From Saccoglossus kowalevskii (lineage: Eukaryota; Hemichordata; Enteropneusta; Harrimaniidae), in NCBI RefSeq assembly GCF_000003605.2, contig NW_003108083.1, positions 951,586-978,088 on the forward strand: a stretch of DNA of 26,503 nucleotides, given 5' to 3'. Made by a program: the position numbers and the translations under genes. Numbering within the stretch: position 1 is the first letter of the stretch; each line of letters begins with the position of its first letter. This document shows, in pieces, positions 24,401-26,503 of the stretch. The notes beneath the pieces were generated by a model. That model did no database searches and was not told the origin of the DNA. It worked only from the letters and a program-made list of their open reading frames with translations.

Positions 24401-26274
24401 GAAAAAAATGGTCCTCTATTGATAGCACAGAATTTTCTATTATGCTATTGATAAAGAGACATTGTTCCAAACATTTAGCTATTTTAATAGTTACTTAGAA
24501 CAATGATTACCAAATATTATCTACTATATATCATATTTATCGGTCCAAGCAGCAGCATTCATTCATTCATTCATTCATTCATTCATTTATTACTTTTACC
24601 AAATCACCAAGCCTGATGACTCGTCACATCTTCTATAATGGCCATTGGACATTCCTCAAAAGGGATACTTAATAACCATAATTTATTCGTGGCGATAACT
24701 TACTTGTAATGAAGTCCCGCTAGCCCCTCTTTCTGTACATCACTGTGTTTATCTTTCCACGCTCGGAACGCACCAGACACTTTCATTTTATCATGTTTAC
24801 AAGACAGTTGTTTAAACTTGTCGGTATCCAGTTTAAATTGTTGCCACGTCAGGAAAGCATGCCGTAATGTTTCGTGCCTGTGTTCATGATATGTGGATTT
24901 CCACTGCAATGATAAACAGGAGAAAAGATTAGAATTCAGTGATTTCAACCACATGGAAACAAGTTAAAAGTTTCCATAAATGTTTTTTTTTTTTTTTCCC
25001 ACAACATAGTAGTGAGATGATTAAAGTTTGATTGGAATAACAAATTTTAAAACAATAACCCCATTTCTTCTATTGAAATACTGTAAAATACTTTATTTTA
25101 GCTAGAAATAATTTGTGGGTGTTTTGTGTGTTATTTTCACTGATTTTTGATAAGTTGAATGTAAAATATAGGAAAAAAGGTATATTTGCTGGATTTTATT
25201 TTCAGTGAATTATTCCTTCAGCGAAAATAAAGTATTCTACAGTATGCGAAAACATTTTAACAAATCACAGTGCAAGTGATTTGTGTGGCAGTGAGTGTTG
25301 TTTGTGTGGCAGTGAGTTTGGTTTGTGTGGCAGTGAGTGTGAAGTGTGATTGCTGTGATCATGCAGTGAATTTAAAATCCTATCTTTTATGTTGTAATAT
25401 GTGTCTAATTTGTTTGCATGTACAATTTATTACAAACTTATAGCACAACCTTTGTTTATGTATTGTAACATTATTTGGTCGCCTCGTTTTTAAATGGAAA
25501 GTTGAAAAAGGTTCAAAAAGTTACATGTTAAACATGCAATCACTGGTGTTTAGACGAGGGATGGTGACATGATACAAATATATAAGATCCAGATCCTATC
25601 TATATTTTTATCCCCTTTCTGTTATCCTGCTACAAAAAGTTATAGCCAAAAACTCACTAAAGGCCCTTGCAAACTAAAACTGCAAAAGAACTTTTTCAAC
25701 CAGAGCATCACCAACGTTTGGAATTCACTGCCAGACAACACAATGACTTCCGGAACAATTAACACTTTTAAATTTCACTGACAAAAATAACATTTGAATT
25801 TTAAATATATAATAGGAGCATTTAGTTTCATTTTTAAAACAGTACCGAAATACAACTGGCGTTTTAGACCACTTTTTCATTACATGTATTATACTATACT
25901 ACTATAATACTAAACCTACAGTTGTAAGTATTGTATCATTGAGAAAAAAAACATGTGCTTTTTTTTTTACCAAAGTCACACATCTGCCATGTTCTTCACA
26001 TGTTCTTCTAATAGAGCAAAAACCTATGCACAAACAAAAACCAATACTCACAGTGTCAAAATGTCTAACTAGCAAATTACTCTGACACTGAGCTGCCAGC
26101 TTTTCTTCTAATTGCTTCTTTTGACAGATGGCATATTTCAAACCTTGGAGTCCTTTCGTCAACATGTGCCGTCTATGAAGGTGCTCGGCATCATTTCTTT
26201 TATCCGGTGATGAACCATTTTTCCACACTGATAGACATTTTCGCAATAGATGCCTTCGCCAGAATACAGCAGCA
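3192..26274 (-). CDS. SFI1: SFI1-like centrin-binding repeat protein, 25 exons, 5'-partial
   Basis: Spliced gene. Exons 1-25 in transcript order are 26274-26052, 24903-24704, 23764-23588, 22159-21968, 20935-20705, 20157-19925, 19424-19238, 18479-18375, 17397-17172, 16722-16547, 16181-15773, 15432-15226, 14428-14285, 11837-11635, 10966-10876, 10371-10109, 9318-9057, 8908-8670, 8068-7978, 6403-6221, 5805-5688, 5371-4849, 4345-4210, 3611-3501 and 3407-3192. Seen: all 24 introns are GT-AG, all phases match, and the sum (5146 nt) is one base plus 1715 codons with a single terminal stop. About 50 motifs such as FLTWQQF, FRAWKDK and FEVWYLK recur every ~30 residues, the Sfi1 repeat pattern. Known: Sfi1 repeats form one long helix that binds one centrin per repeat at spindle-pole bodies, centrosomes and basal bodies. 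Inferred: a centriolar scaffold. No signal peptide or membrane segment is visible. The protein is longer than human SFI1 (about 1240 residues) even without its N-terminus. Orthology to SFI1, rather than to another Sfi1-repeat protein, is likely but not proven; the exon structure is firm. Confidence 0.9.
3501..3611 (-). CDS. SFI1: SFI1-like exon 24
   Basis: The acceptor is tttactgttgtag/GCTGCT and the donor is TCTGAG/gtaagt, both phase 0. Residues 1608-1644 include VWSRWRKAF, one repeat core. Its 111 nt are symmetric, and it has no Met near its start. Confidence 0.87.
4210..4345 (-). CDS. SFI1: SFI1-like exon 23
   Basis: The acceptor is aattttattttacag/TAAGAA (phase 2) and the donor is AGACATATA/gtatgt (phase 0). 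Residues 1563-1607 begin KKITFHWRNEAKMM and include CWNVWKST. The donor falls directly before an in-frame continuation (V C M N), so retention of the intron would add a short tail ending at 4096. Confidence 0.87.
4587..4770. mobile_element. TA-flanked MITE, subfamily 1 (CTGTAAA ends)
   Basis: 184 bp in intron 22. Imperfect inverted ends (left CTGTGCAATACTTTATTTTCGC, of which the right end is ...TAAAATAAAGTATTTTACAG) are flanked by TA on both sides (4585-4586, 4771-4772). It is too short to code for a transposase. The body matches, in inverse orientation, the copy at 6589. Confidence 0.8.
4849..5371 (-). CDS. SFI1: SFI1-like exon 22 (largest, 523 nt)
   Basis: The acceptor is tttgttccctag/GCAACA (phase 1) and the donor is CCTTATG/gtaaga (phase 2). 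Residues 1389-1561 hold five cores in a row with no intron between them: LLYWKTE, IREWSRV, LTHWKET, LLQWRKQ and VKKWKCF. Spacing is 26-38 residues. This is the clearest uninterrupted run of Sfi1 repeats in the window and the best single piece for a domain search. Confidence 0.95.
5372..5687. other. intron 21, unique sequence
   Basis: 316 bp between exons 21 and 22. AT-rich, with no recognisable repeat family. A small imperfect inverted repeat (GTGTTAGCTGTGTGA against CACTAACACAGCT, about 5610-5650) is the only structure seen. Confidence 0.5.
5688..5805 (-). CDS. SFI1: SFI1-like exon 21
   Basis: The acceptor is cgcttatttcaccag/GTGTGG (phase 0) and the donor is GCTAAAG/gtaata (phase 1). Residues 1349-1387 carry VWSRWTL and FWSQWAK. 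VWSRW recurs in exon 24. Confidence 0.88.
6221..6403 (-). CDS. SFI1: SFI1-like exon 20
   Basis: The acceptor is ttttttctttcag/ATGGCG and the donor is TTAAGAAAG/gtgagc, both phase 0. Residues 1288-1348 begin MASTFDIWKNE and include MNEWKQY. The exon happens to open with ATG, but the acceptor and the preceding frame show this Met is internal. Symmetric, 183 nt. Confidence 0.9.
6589..6795. mobile_element. TA-flanked MITE, subfamily 1, right end eroded
   Basis: Begins CTGTAAAATATTTTATTTTAGC after a TA at 6587-6588. It ends in GCGAAAATAAAGTATT followed by an eroded terminus in place of the expected TTTACAG. It lies in intron 19, in opposite orientation to the copy at 4587. Confidence 0.75.
7110..7950. 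mobile_element. Helentron/'Pearl'-like non-autonomous element with 158-bp core repeats
   Basis: In intron 19. A core of about 4.5 tandem units of about 158 bp (7160-7860; marker sequences near 7205, 7363, 7520, 7678, 7836) is followed by a unique tail with GGACGACGACGACGGACAA. A perfect 7-bp stem then follows (7916-7922 with 7936-7942, CTCCGCT/AGCGGAG), then CTAAAAAAG. Known: Pearl-type elements of bivalves are Helentron relatives with a core of tandem repeats near 160 bp and a terminal hairpin. Family assignment is inferred, and the 5' boundary is uncertain. Confidence 0.6.
7978..8068 (-). CDS. SFI1: SFI1-like exon 19 (91 nt)
   Basis: The acceptor is tttattttctag/ATGCTT (phase 2) and the donor is AGACAG/gtaaac (phase 0). 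Residues 1258-1287 start CFNGWIHEIQKRIKQRKM. It is a likely paralogue of exon 15, with the same size and phases. Its donor lies only about 30 bp from the hairpin end of a transposable element at 7950. It is short enough to be missed by ORF searches. Confidence 0.87.
8106..8455. repeat. degenerate short tandem repeat (GTGATGTCATAGGGAC-like)
   Basis: Intron 18 contains about 18 loosely conserved copies of a 15-22 bp unit built on GATGTCATAG plus GAC or ACATG. It is interrupted by a unique stretch at about 8225-8275. The divergence suggests an old array. Confidence 0.7.
8670..8908 (-). CDS. SFI1: SFI1-like exon 18
   Basis: The acceptor is ttttatcttgcag/TGTTTC (phase 0) and the donor is AAGAGAAA/gtaagt (phase 2). 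Residues 1178-1256 contain FYLWKEH, VHHWRSQ and FRKWVDN, and end DYYNEVVKR. Confidence 0.93.
9057..9318 (-). CDS. SFI1: SFI1-like exon 17
   Basis: The acceptor is tatttattacag/AACTCT (phase 2) and the donor is TGCAAG/gtaaca (phase 0). Residues 1091-1177 show LMAWHIE, FTQWWLS and FIEWREC, with the strongly basic helix RRRKENKRK between the first two. Confidence 0.93.
9462..9549. repeat. 22-bp tandem repeat, 4 copies
   Basis: Unit CATRAAAACAAAAGAACCAGTC at 9462, 9484, 9506 and 9528. The copies differ only at one base (A in the first two, G in the last two). It lies in intron 16; the rest of that intron is AT-rich with no other structure seen. Confidence 0.9.
10109..10371 (-). CDS. SFI1: SFI1-like exon 16
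   Basis: The acceptor is atgctttgattcag/GCCTTT (phase 0) and the donor is GCCTCAAA/gtaagt (phase 2). Residues 1003-1089 hold FRVWQLR, LQRWHCWAI and WRVWRQE. It ends YETNLAS, resembling the ends of exons 14 and 18. Confidence 0.93.
10372..10875. other. intron 15, nothing recognised
   Basis: About 500 bp of AT-rich intron with no repeat, coding signal or mobile element that I can identify. Confidence 0.5.
10876..10966 (-). CDS. SFI1: SFI1-like exon 15 (91 nt)
   Basis: The acceptor is catgtactag/GTCATT (phase 2) and the donor is TCAATG/gtaagt (phase 0). Residues 973-1002 read SFYGWLEVARQRVEQQKK and so on, with one Trp core. It has the same length, entry phase and exit phase as exon 19 and resembles it in peptide (11 of 30 positions identical by eye), which suggests an ancient exon duplication. 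Confidence 0.88.
10967..11634. other. intron 14, nothing firm
   Basis: About 670 bp of AT-rich intron. A short local duplication, ACTGGCAACTTT at about 11338 and 11359, is the only repeat noticed. Confidence 0.5.
11635..11837 (-). CDS. SFI1: SFI1-like exon 14
   Basis: The acceptor is tttcattctag/ACTGCC (phase 0) and the donor is GTTAAAAG/gtaagg (phase 2). Residues 905-971 carry VTNWQDY and FSVWKLR and end EYHNNAIVK. It follows the longest intron of the window (14284-11838). Confidence 0.9.
12176..12404. repeat. 20-bp tandem repeat, about 11 copies
   Basis: Unit GTAATACATYAAAACATAGT in exact 20-bp register from 12221 to 12400 (nine copies), with two degenerate copies before it. It lies in intron 13. 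The unit is not a multiple of 3. Confidence 0.92.
13005..13022. repeat. (AC)n microsatellite
   Basis: A short run of about nine AC dinucleotides in intron 13. Confidence 0.85.
13235..13598. repeat. 34-bp minisatellite, first part (about 11 copies)
   Basis: Unit CTGTGCATAAGTAATGAGCT plus GATTTGAATATATT, with 31-34 bp variants. The array is cut by the MITE at 13601 and resumes at 13811. Variants differ mainly in the TTCTGTGC or TCTATGC join. Confidence 0.9.
13601..13808. mobile_element. TA-flanked MITE, subfamily 2, nested in a minisatellite
   Basis: 208 bp with inverted ends of about 36 bp (left CTGTAAAGGGGGTAATTATT; right, read in reverse complement, CTGTAAAATGACTAATTTTT, both then continuing CACTGGGTTT). 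TA lies on both sides (13599-13600, 13809-13810). Removing the element and one TA restores a normal unit of the surrounding 34-bp repeat. This proves that it inserted and shows the target duplication is TA. Confidence 0.92.
13811..14013. repeat. 34-bp minisatellite, second part (about 6 copies)
   Basis: Continuation of the array broken by the MITE at 13601-13808. Units match the first part, with GAAATGAG variants towards the end. Confidence 0.9.
14285..14428 (-). CDS. SFI1: SFI1-like exon 13
   Basis: The acceptor is tatgattgcag/GAAACC and the donor is CATCGG/gtaagt, both phase 0. Residues 857-904 contain a degenerate core with Tyr in place of Trp (ALLYYKID) and a normal one (FLVWKHR). Its 144 nt make another symmetric exon that could be skipped in frame. 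Confidence 0.9.
14429..15225. other. intron 12, no structure recognised
   Basis: About 800 bp. Short chance ORFs exist on both strands (for example 14576-14845 minus), but none has Trp-repeat motifs or matching splice sites. The centre (about 14650-15080) is less AT-rich than the flanks and might be an unrecognised insertion. Confidence 0.4.
15226..15432 (-). CDS. SFI1: SFI1-like exon 12
   Basis: The acceptor is tatatttccag/CTGACT and the donor is CATTGG/gtaagt, both phase 0. Residues 788-856 resume the repeats with ILHWKLY, FQQWLSY and MQVWKRQ, and end AAEHW. The exon is fully open and flanked by phase-0 exons, so it could be skipped without a frameshift. Confidence 0.9.
15536..15750. mobile_element. 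MITE, subfamily 2, diverged, next to the exon 11 donor
   Basis: About 215 bp in intron 11. The left end CTGTAACGGCATTAATTACT continues CACTGGGTTTTAAT; the right end is GGGTTGTACAG followed by TA. The left flank reads CA in place of TA, probably by mutation. Its right end is 22 bp from the donor of exon 11. Confidence 0.65.
15773..16181 (-). CDS. SFI1: SFI1-like exon 11, last core of block 1 plus disordered linker
   Basis: The acceptor is gtttatatttcag/AGAATA (phase 2) and the donor is AGACAG/gtaaat (phase 0). Residues 652-787 begin with one repeat core (VVQSWNGH). About 110 residues with no Trp-repeat pattern follow, rich in Ser, Gly, Asn and Pro: LGGPSSPTLSDDSTLSLA, GSSNNGNHFDGYPGYP, NSYPSSLYSDS. 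The linker splits the repeat rod in two. It has an SSP motif, a possible proline-directed phosphorylation site (inferred). This is the second largest exon. Confidence 0.9.
16547..16722 (-). CDS. SFI1: SFI1-like exon 10
   Basis: The acceptor is cttgttcttcacag/GCTGAA (phase 0) and the donor is TTAGCTAG/gtaagt (phase 2). Residues 593-650 include LGKWRDT and FFNWKKQ, about 32 residues apart. Confidence 0.92.
16829..17098. repeat. 45-bp minisatellite, 6 copies, alternating subtypes
   Basis: GAAGACATTCT recurs at 16838, 16883, 16928, 16973, 17018 and 17063, exactly 45 bp apart. Copies alternate between CTCCATCAAATG and TTTATCAACTG forms, so the real unit is a 90-bp dimer. It lies in intron 9. Confidence 0.92.
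17172..17397 (-). CDS. SFI1: SFI1-like exon 9
   Basis: The acceptor is cttgtgtttgcag/GGAGAA (phase 2) and the donor is CAAAAG/gtgatg (phase 0). Residues 518-592 show a charged helix (EKAELLQREKEVAQ), MKGWRGV and FDKWKES, then the acidic run EKRDDDEAQK. A 164-bp tandem array starts about 45 bp upstream of the acceptor in transcript sense. Confidence 0.9.
17442..18112. repeat. 164-bp tandem repeat, 4 copies plus start of a fifth
   Basis: GCAATGCATTATGGGATACA recurs at 17442, 17605, 17771 and 17933 (GCAATGAATT in the last), with a partial copy at 18097. Spacing is 162-166 bp. Copies are nearly identical, hence recent. It fills most of intron 8, just upstream of exon 9 in transcript sense. Confidence 0.92.
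18164..18301. repeat. (TAATA)n microsatellite, about 27 units
   Basis: Uninterrupted pentanucleotide run of about 138 bp in intron 8. It is open in several frames and makes long repetitive ORFs that are not genes. Confidence 0.97.
18375..18479 (-). CDS. SFI1: SFI1-like exon 8 (105 nt)
   Basis: The acceptor is tttttttttatctag/TGTATT and the donor is GCTTGGAA/gtaagt, both phase 2. Residues 483-516 start VFDAWRSIVLRRRQ and end LSGAFSAW, with one repeat core at each end. The second core is interrupted by the intron just after its Trp. Confidence 0.9.
18571..18703. repeat. 39-bp tandem repeat, 3 copies plus partial
   Basis: Unit GTCACATGATCAGCACTTAA followed by CTTTTGATTGGTCAAAGAA, at 18571, 18610 and 18649, with a 16-bp start at 18688. 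Copies are identical. Each has a TCACATGA palindrome-like core and an inverted CCAAT box (ATTGG). Confidence 0.95.
19238..19424 (-). CDS. SFI1: SFI1-like exon 7
   Basis: The acceptor is gactctaattttag/CTGCTT, entered in phase 1; the donor is GGCACA/gtaagt (phase 2). Residues 421-481 read AFRTWLAAKQQSDWD, then LTQWRLL, then a basic stretch VVRRERKEMA. It has no in-frame Met near its start, so a simple ATG-to-stop ORF search would miss it. The Trp motifs and matching phases on both sides support it. Confidence 0.88.
19491..19782. mobile_element. possible MITE-like insertion, GC-richer
   Basis: The segment is richer in GC and CpG than the surrounding intron 6. Its ends look like imperfect inverted repeats (AGCGGTGGTCGTC near 19491 and GACGACTACCACCCT near 19768). 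No clear target duplication was found, so this is a weak call. Confidence 0.35.
19925..20157 (-). CDS. SFI1: SFI1-like exon 6
   Basis: The acceptor is ataattttag/GAAGAA (phase 2). The donor is CTGCAAT/gtaagt, leaving phase 1. Residues 343-419 include CHYWMGR and YKAWTEM, then MVRRRRLEAKLRM. One of only two junctions in phase 1; the next exon supplies the matching two bases. Confidence 0.9.
20268..20552. repeat. degenerate 35-bp tandem repeat, about 8 copies
   Basis: Loose units of GTATGACCAGTGCCTAASTA then GGGAGTCTMAGGAAA, spaced 34-37 bp, in intron 5. Strongly diverged, so an old array. Confidence 0.75.
20705..20935 (-). CDS. SFI1: SFI1-like exon 5
   Basis: The acceptor is tgtatatttcag/GCAATG and the donor is CTCAG/gtgaga, both phase 2. 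Residues 266-341 hold three cores, FEVWYLK, LYAWMVN and LCDWRQF, at about 28-30 residue spacing with basic, Gln-rich helices between them. Confidence 0.93.
21282..21484. mobile_element. TA-flanked MITE, subfamily 2
   Basis: 203 bp in intron 4, close to the copy at 13601 throughout (shared internal CTTATTTCGCTGACTGGAAA and TTTAGCATAGAACACATTAT). Ends CTGTAAAAGGG and CATTTTACAG are flanked by TA at 21280-21281 and 21485-21486. Confidence 0.88.
21968..22159 (-). CDS. SFI1: SFI1-like exon 4
   Basis: The acceptor is tattctcttgaag/CATGAC, an aag rather than cag acceptor, entered in phase 2. The donor is CTCAA/gtaagt (phase 2). Residues 202-264 contain LTGWRRS and FAQWSLK, separated by a charged helix (SEAKEFHKKALLKV). 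Confidence 0.9.
22160..23231. other. intron 3, unique part
   Basis: AT-rich intron upstream of exon 4 in transcript sense. A 114-codon plus-strand ORF (22294-22638) has no recognisable domain and is treated as chance. Homopolymer T and A runs are frequent. No element was recognised. Confidence 0.5.
23232..23591. repeat. 36-bp minisatellite spanning the exon 3 donor, 10 copies
   Basis: Copies start at 23232 and then every 36 bp to 23556, followed by a partial unit at 23592. They are almost identical; one copy (at 23268) has GGGAAC for GTGAAC. Read on the minus strand, each has CATCATAG/GTTAGT, the donor of exon 3. The unit is 12 codons and stop-free in the gene's frame. The plus strand is also open, simply because the unit length is divisible by 3. 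Confidence 0.97.
23588..23764 (-). CDS. SFI1: SFI1-like exon 3, donor lying inside a minisatellite
   Basis: The acceptor is ccttcttttcag/AGTAAC (phase 2). Residues 143-200 carry FQSWRLY and FKNWQAE. I place the donor at CATCATAG/gttagt (phase 2), the first of ten identical donors in a 36-bp tandem array that continues to 23232. The reading frame stays open through the whole array, so any of the exon ends 23588, 23552, 23516 and so on in steps of 36 down to 23264 would join exon 4 in frame. Each added unit would contribute HHHRLVSYSSLF. The shortest form is annotated because the longer ones would interrupt the repeat spacing. Which donor is used cannot be told from the sequence. Confidence 0.82.
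23882..24210. mobile_element. GC-rich MITE with perfect 16-bp inverted ends
   Basis: TATCCTCGGGGGCGGA (23882-23897) and its exact reverse complement (24195-24210) bound a 329-bp segment that is visibly GC- and CpG-richer than intron 2 around it. The outermost TA of each end can be read as a TA target duplication, leaving 14-bp inverted ends, as in Tc1/mariner-type elements. It has an internal open frame (plus strand), but nothing in it resembles a transposase, so it is probably non-autonomous. Confidence 0.8.
24309..24525. repeat. fold-back element, about 100-bp imperfect arms
   Basis: AGTAGATAATATTTGG at 24309 pairs with CCAAATATTATCTACT ending at 24525. Complementarity continues inwards (TTCTAAGTA...ACTATTAAAAATAGCT, then CAATGACTCTTAATTGATAG) to a short loop near 24412-24425. 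Nearly the whole 217 bp is palindromic. It would fold into a long hairpin in the pre-mRNA of intron 2. Confidence 0.85.
24556..24588. repeat. (ATTC)n microsatellite
   Basis: About eight ATTC units just beyond the fold-back element in intron 2. Confidence 0.9.
24704..24903 (-). CDS. SFI1: SFI1-like exon 2
   Basis: The acceptor is tatcattgcag/TGGAAA (phase 0) and the donor is TACAA/gtaagt (phase 2). Residues 76-141 begin with the Trp that completes the repeat started in exon 1 (WKSTYHEHRHETLRHA), followed by FLTWQQF and FRAWKDK. Three repeat cores in 66 residues is the density expected of Sfi1 repeats. Confidence 0.93.
25081..25242. mobile_element. TA-flanked MITE, subfamily 1, short copy
   Basis: 162 bp in intron 1. 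Ends CTGTAAAATACTTTATTTTAGC and AAAATAAAGTATTCTACAG are flanked by TA (25079-25080, 25243-25244). It shares the internal GTTGAATGTAAAATATAGGA with the copy at 6589 but has lost about 40 bp. Confidence 0.85.
25280..25342. repeat. 21-bp tandem repeat, 3 copies
   Basis: Unit TTTGTGTGGCAGTGAGTGTTG, three copies with one or two changes, in intron 1. Confidence 0.85.
25569..25781 (+). pseudogene. 3' end of a non-LTR retrotransposon reverse transcriptase, degraded
   Basis: Antisense to the host gene, in intron 1. The translated segment starts GDMIQIYKI and ends FFNQSITNVWNSLPDN...TINTFKFH. This matches the well known C-terminal block of animal LINE polymerases (RGDMIQ..KI, then FF..R..NVWNSLP......FK). 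Only the last 70 or so residues remain; upstream the frame is broken by a stop near 25553 and no catalytic YADD motif is present. A dead 5'-truncated copy, as is usual for LINEs. The clade (CR1-like or other) cannot be decided from this. Confidence 0.75.
26052..26274 (-). CDS. SFI1: SFI1-like exon 1 of those visible (internal exon)
   Basis: The acceptor is tttttttcag/TGCTGC and the donor is GACACT/gtgagt. The first base completes a codon started in an exon outside the window; residues 2-75 follow and the exon ends in phase 0. The peptide opens AAVFWRRHLLRKCLSVWKNG, which holds two Trp motifs, then runs into a basic and acidic helix (KKQLEEKLAAQCQSN). It ends LVRHFDT, so the next repeat core, FDT-W-KSTY, is split by the intron just before its Trp. 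Confidence 0.88.
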
Positions 26275-26503
26275 CTGAAAAAAAGAGTGATGAAACAGGT
26301 TCTATATCTTTCATGCTTACAATTTTAAAAGAAATTTAATGAATATCTTAAAAATATAAATAGAACATGTCCAATAATCAAAATTGGTAGAGATCCCAAA
26401 TTGGATAATATAAGATGGAGTCAGCGACGACGACCACACAACAAGGACAGACATTTTCCCTAATATACCTTGCCTTTCATCTATGATGATACAGACAGGT
26501 AAA
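26275..26503. other. start of the next upstream intron
   Basis: Polypyrimidine tract and acceptor of exon 1, then AT-rich sequence. No exon with a phase-2 end fits here, because the only donor-like site (near 26468) follows a stop in the needed frame. The upstream exon must lie beyond the window. Confidence 0.6.

Noticed and set aside
26467..26478. 12-nt micro-exon (ag/ATGAAAGGCAAG/gtatat)
   Set aside because: Its end phase does not fit exon 1 (phase 2 needed), and the frame that would fit has a stop.

Overview
This is an AT-rich, intron-dense animal nuclear locus. Almost the whole window is one minus-strand gene, read from high to low coordinates, that encodes a very long Sfi1-repeat (centrin-binding) protein. 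I assembled 25 exons between 26274 and 3192. Every junction is GT-AG, every phase agrees, and together they give one open frame of 1715 residues to a stop at 3194-3192. The first exon seen begins inside a codon, so the 5' end of the gene (at least one more exon and the promoter) lies beyond 26503. About 50 short motifs of the form aromatic/aliphatic-x-x-W-basic, spaced roughly 30 residues apart, identify the family. SFI1 is a centrosome/basal-body scaffold whose helical repeats each bind a centrin.

Layout: 26274-15773 (exons 1-11) holds the first block of repeats and ends in a disordered Ser/Gly/Asn-rich linker. 15432-3192 (exons 12-25) holds the second block and a Ser-rich C-terminus. 3191-1 is the 3' UTR plus flanking non-coding DNA with a 66-bp tandem repeat.

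The introns are full of small repeats. There are six non-autonomous elements with CTGTAAA...TTTACAG ends, five of them with TA on both or at least one clean side. There is a Helentron/'Pearl'-like element with a 158-bp repeat core, a GC-rich element with perfect 16-bp inverted ends, a fold-back element, a degraded non-LTR retrotransposon 3' end, and more than ten minisatellites with units of 5, 20, 21, 22, 34, 35, 36, 39, 45 and 164 bp.

The most unusual structure is at exon 3. A 36-bp minisatellite of ten copies begins exactly across its exon/intron boundary, so the 5' splice site is repeated ten times. Because 36 is a multiple of 3 and the frame stays open, each site could give an in-frame protein 12 residues longer than the last.

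Organism: a marine invertebrate fits best (AT-rich, long introns packed with MITEs, a Pearl-like element of the kind known from bivalve molluscs). A mollusc is my first guess, but the sequence does not settle the phylum. No prokaryotic genes, RNA genes, CRISPR arrays or virus-derived genes were seen.
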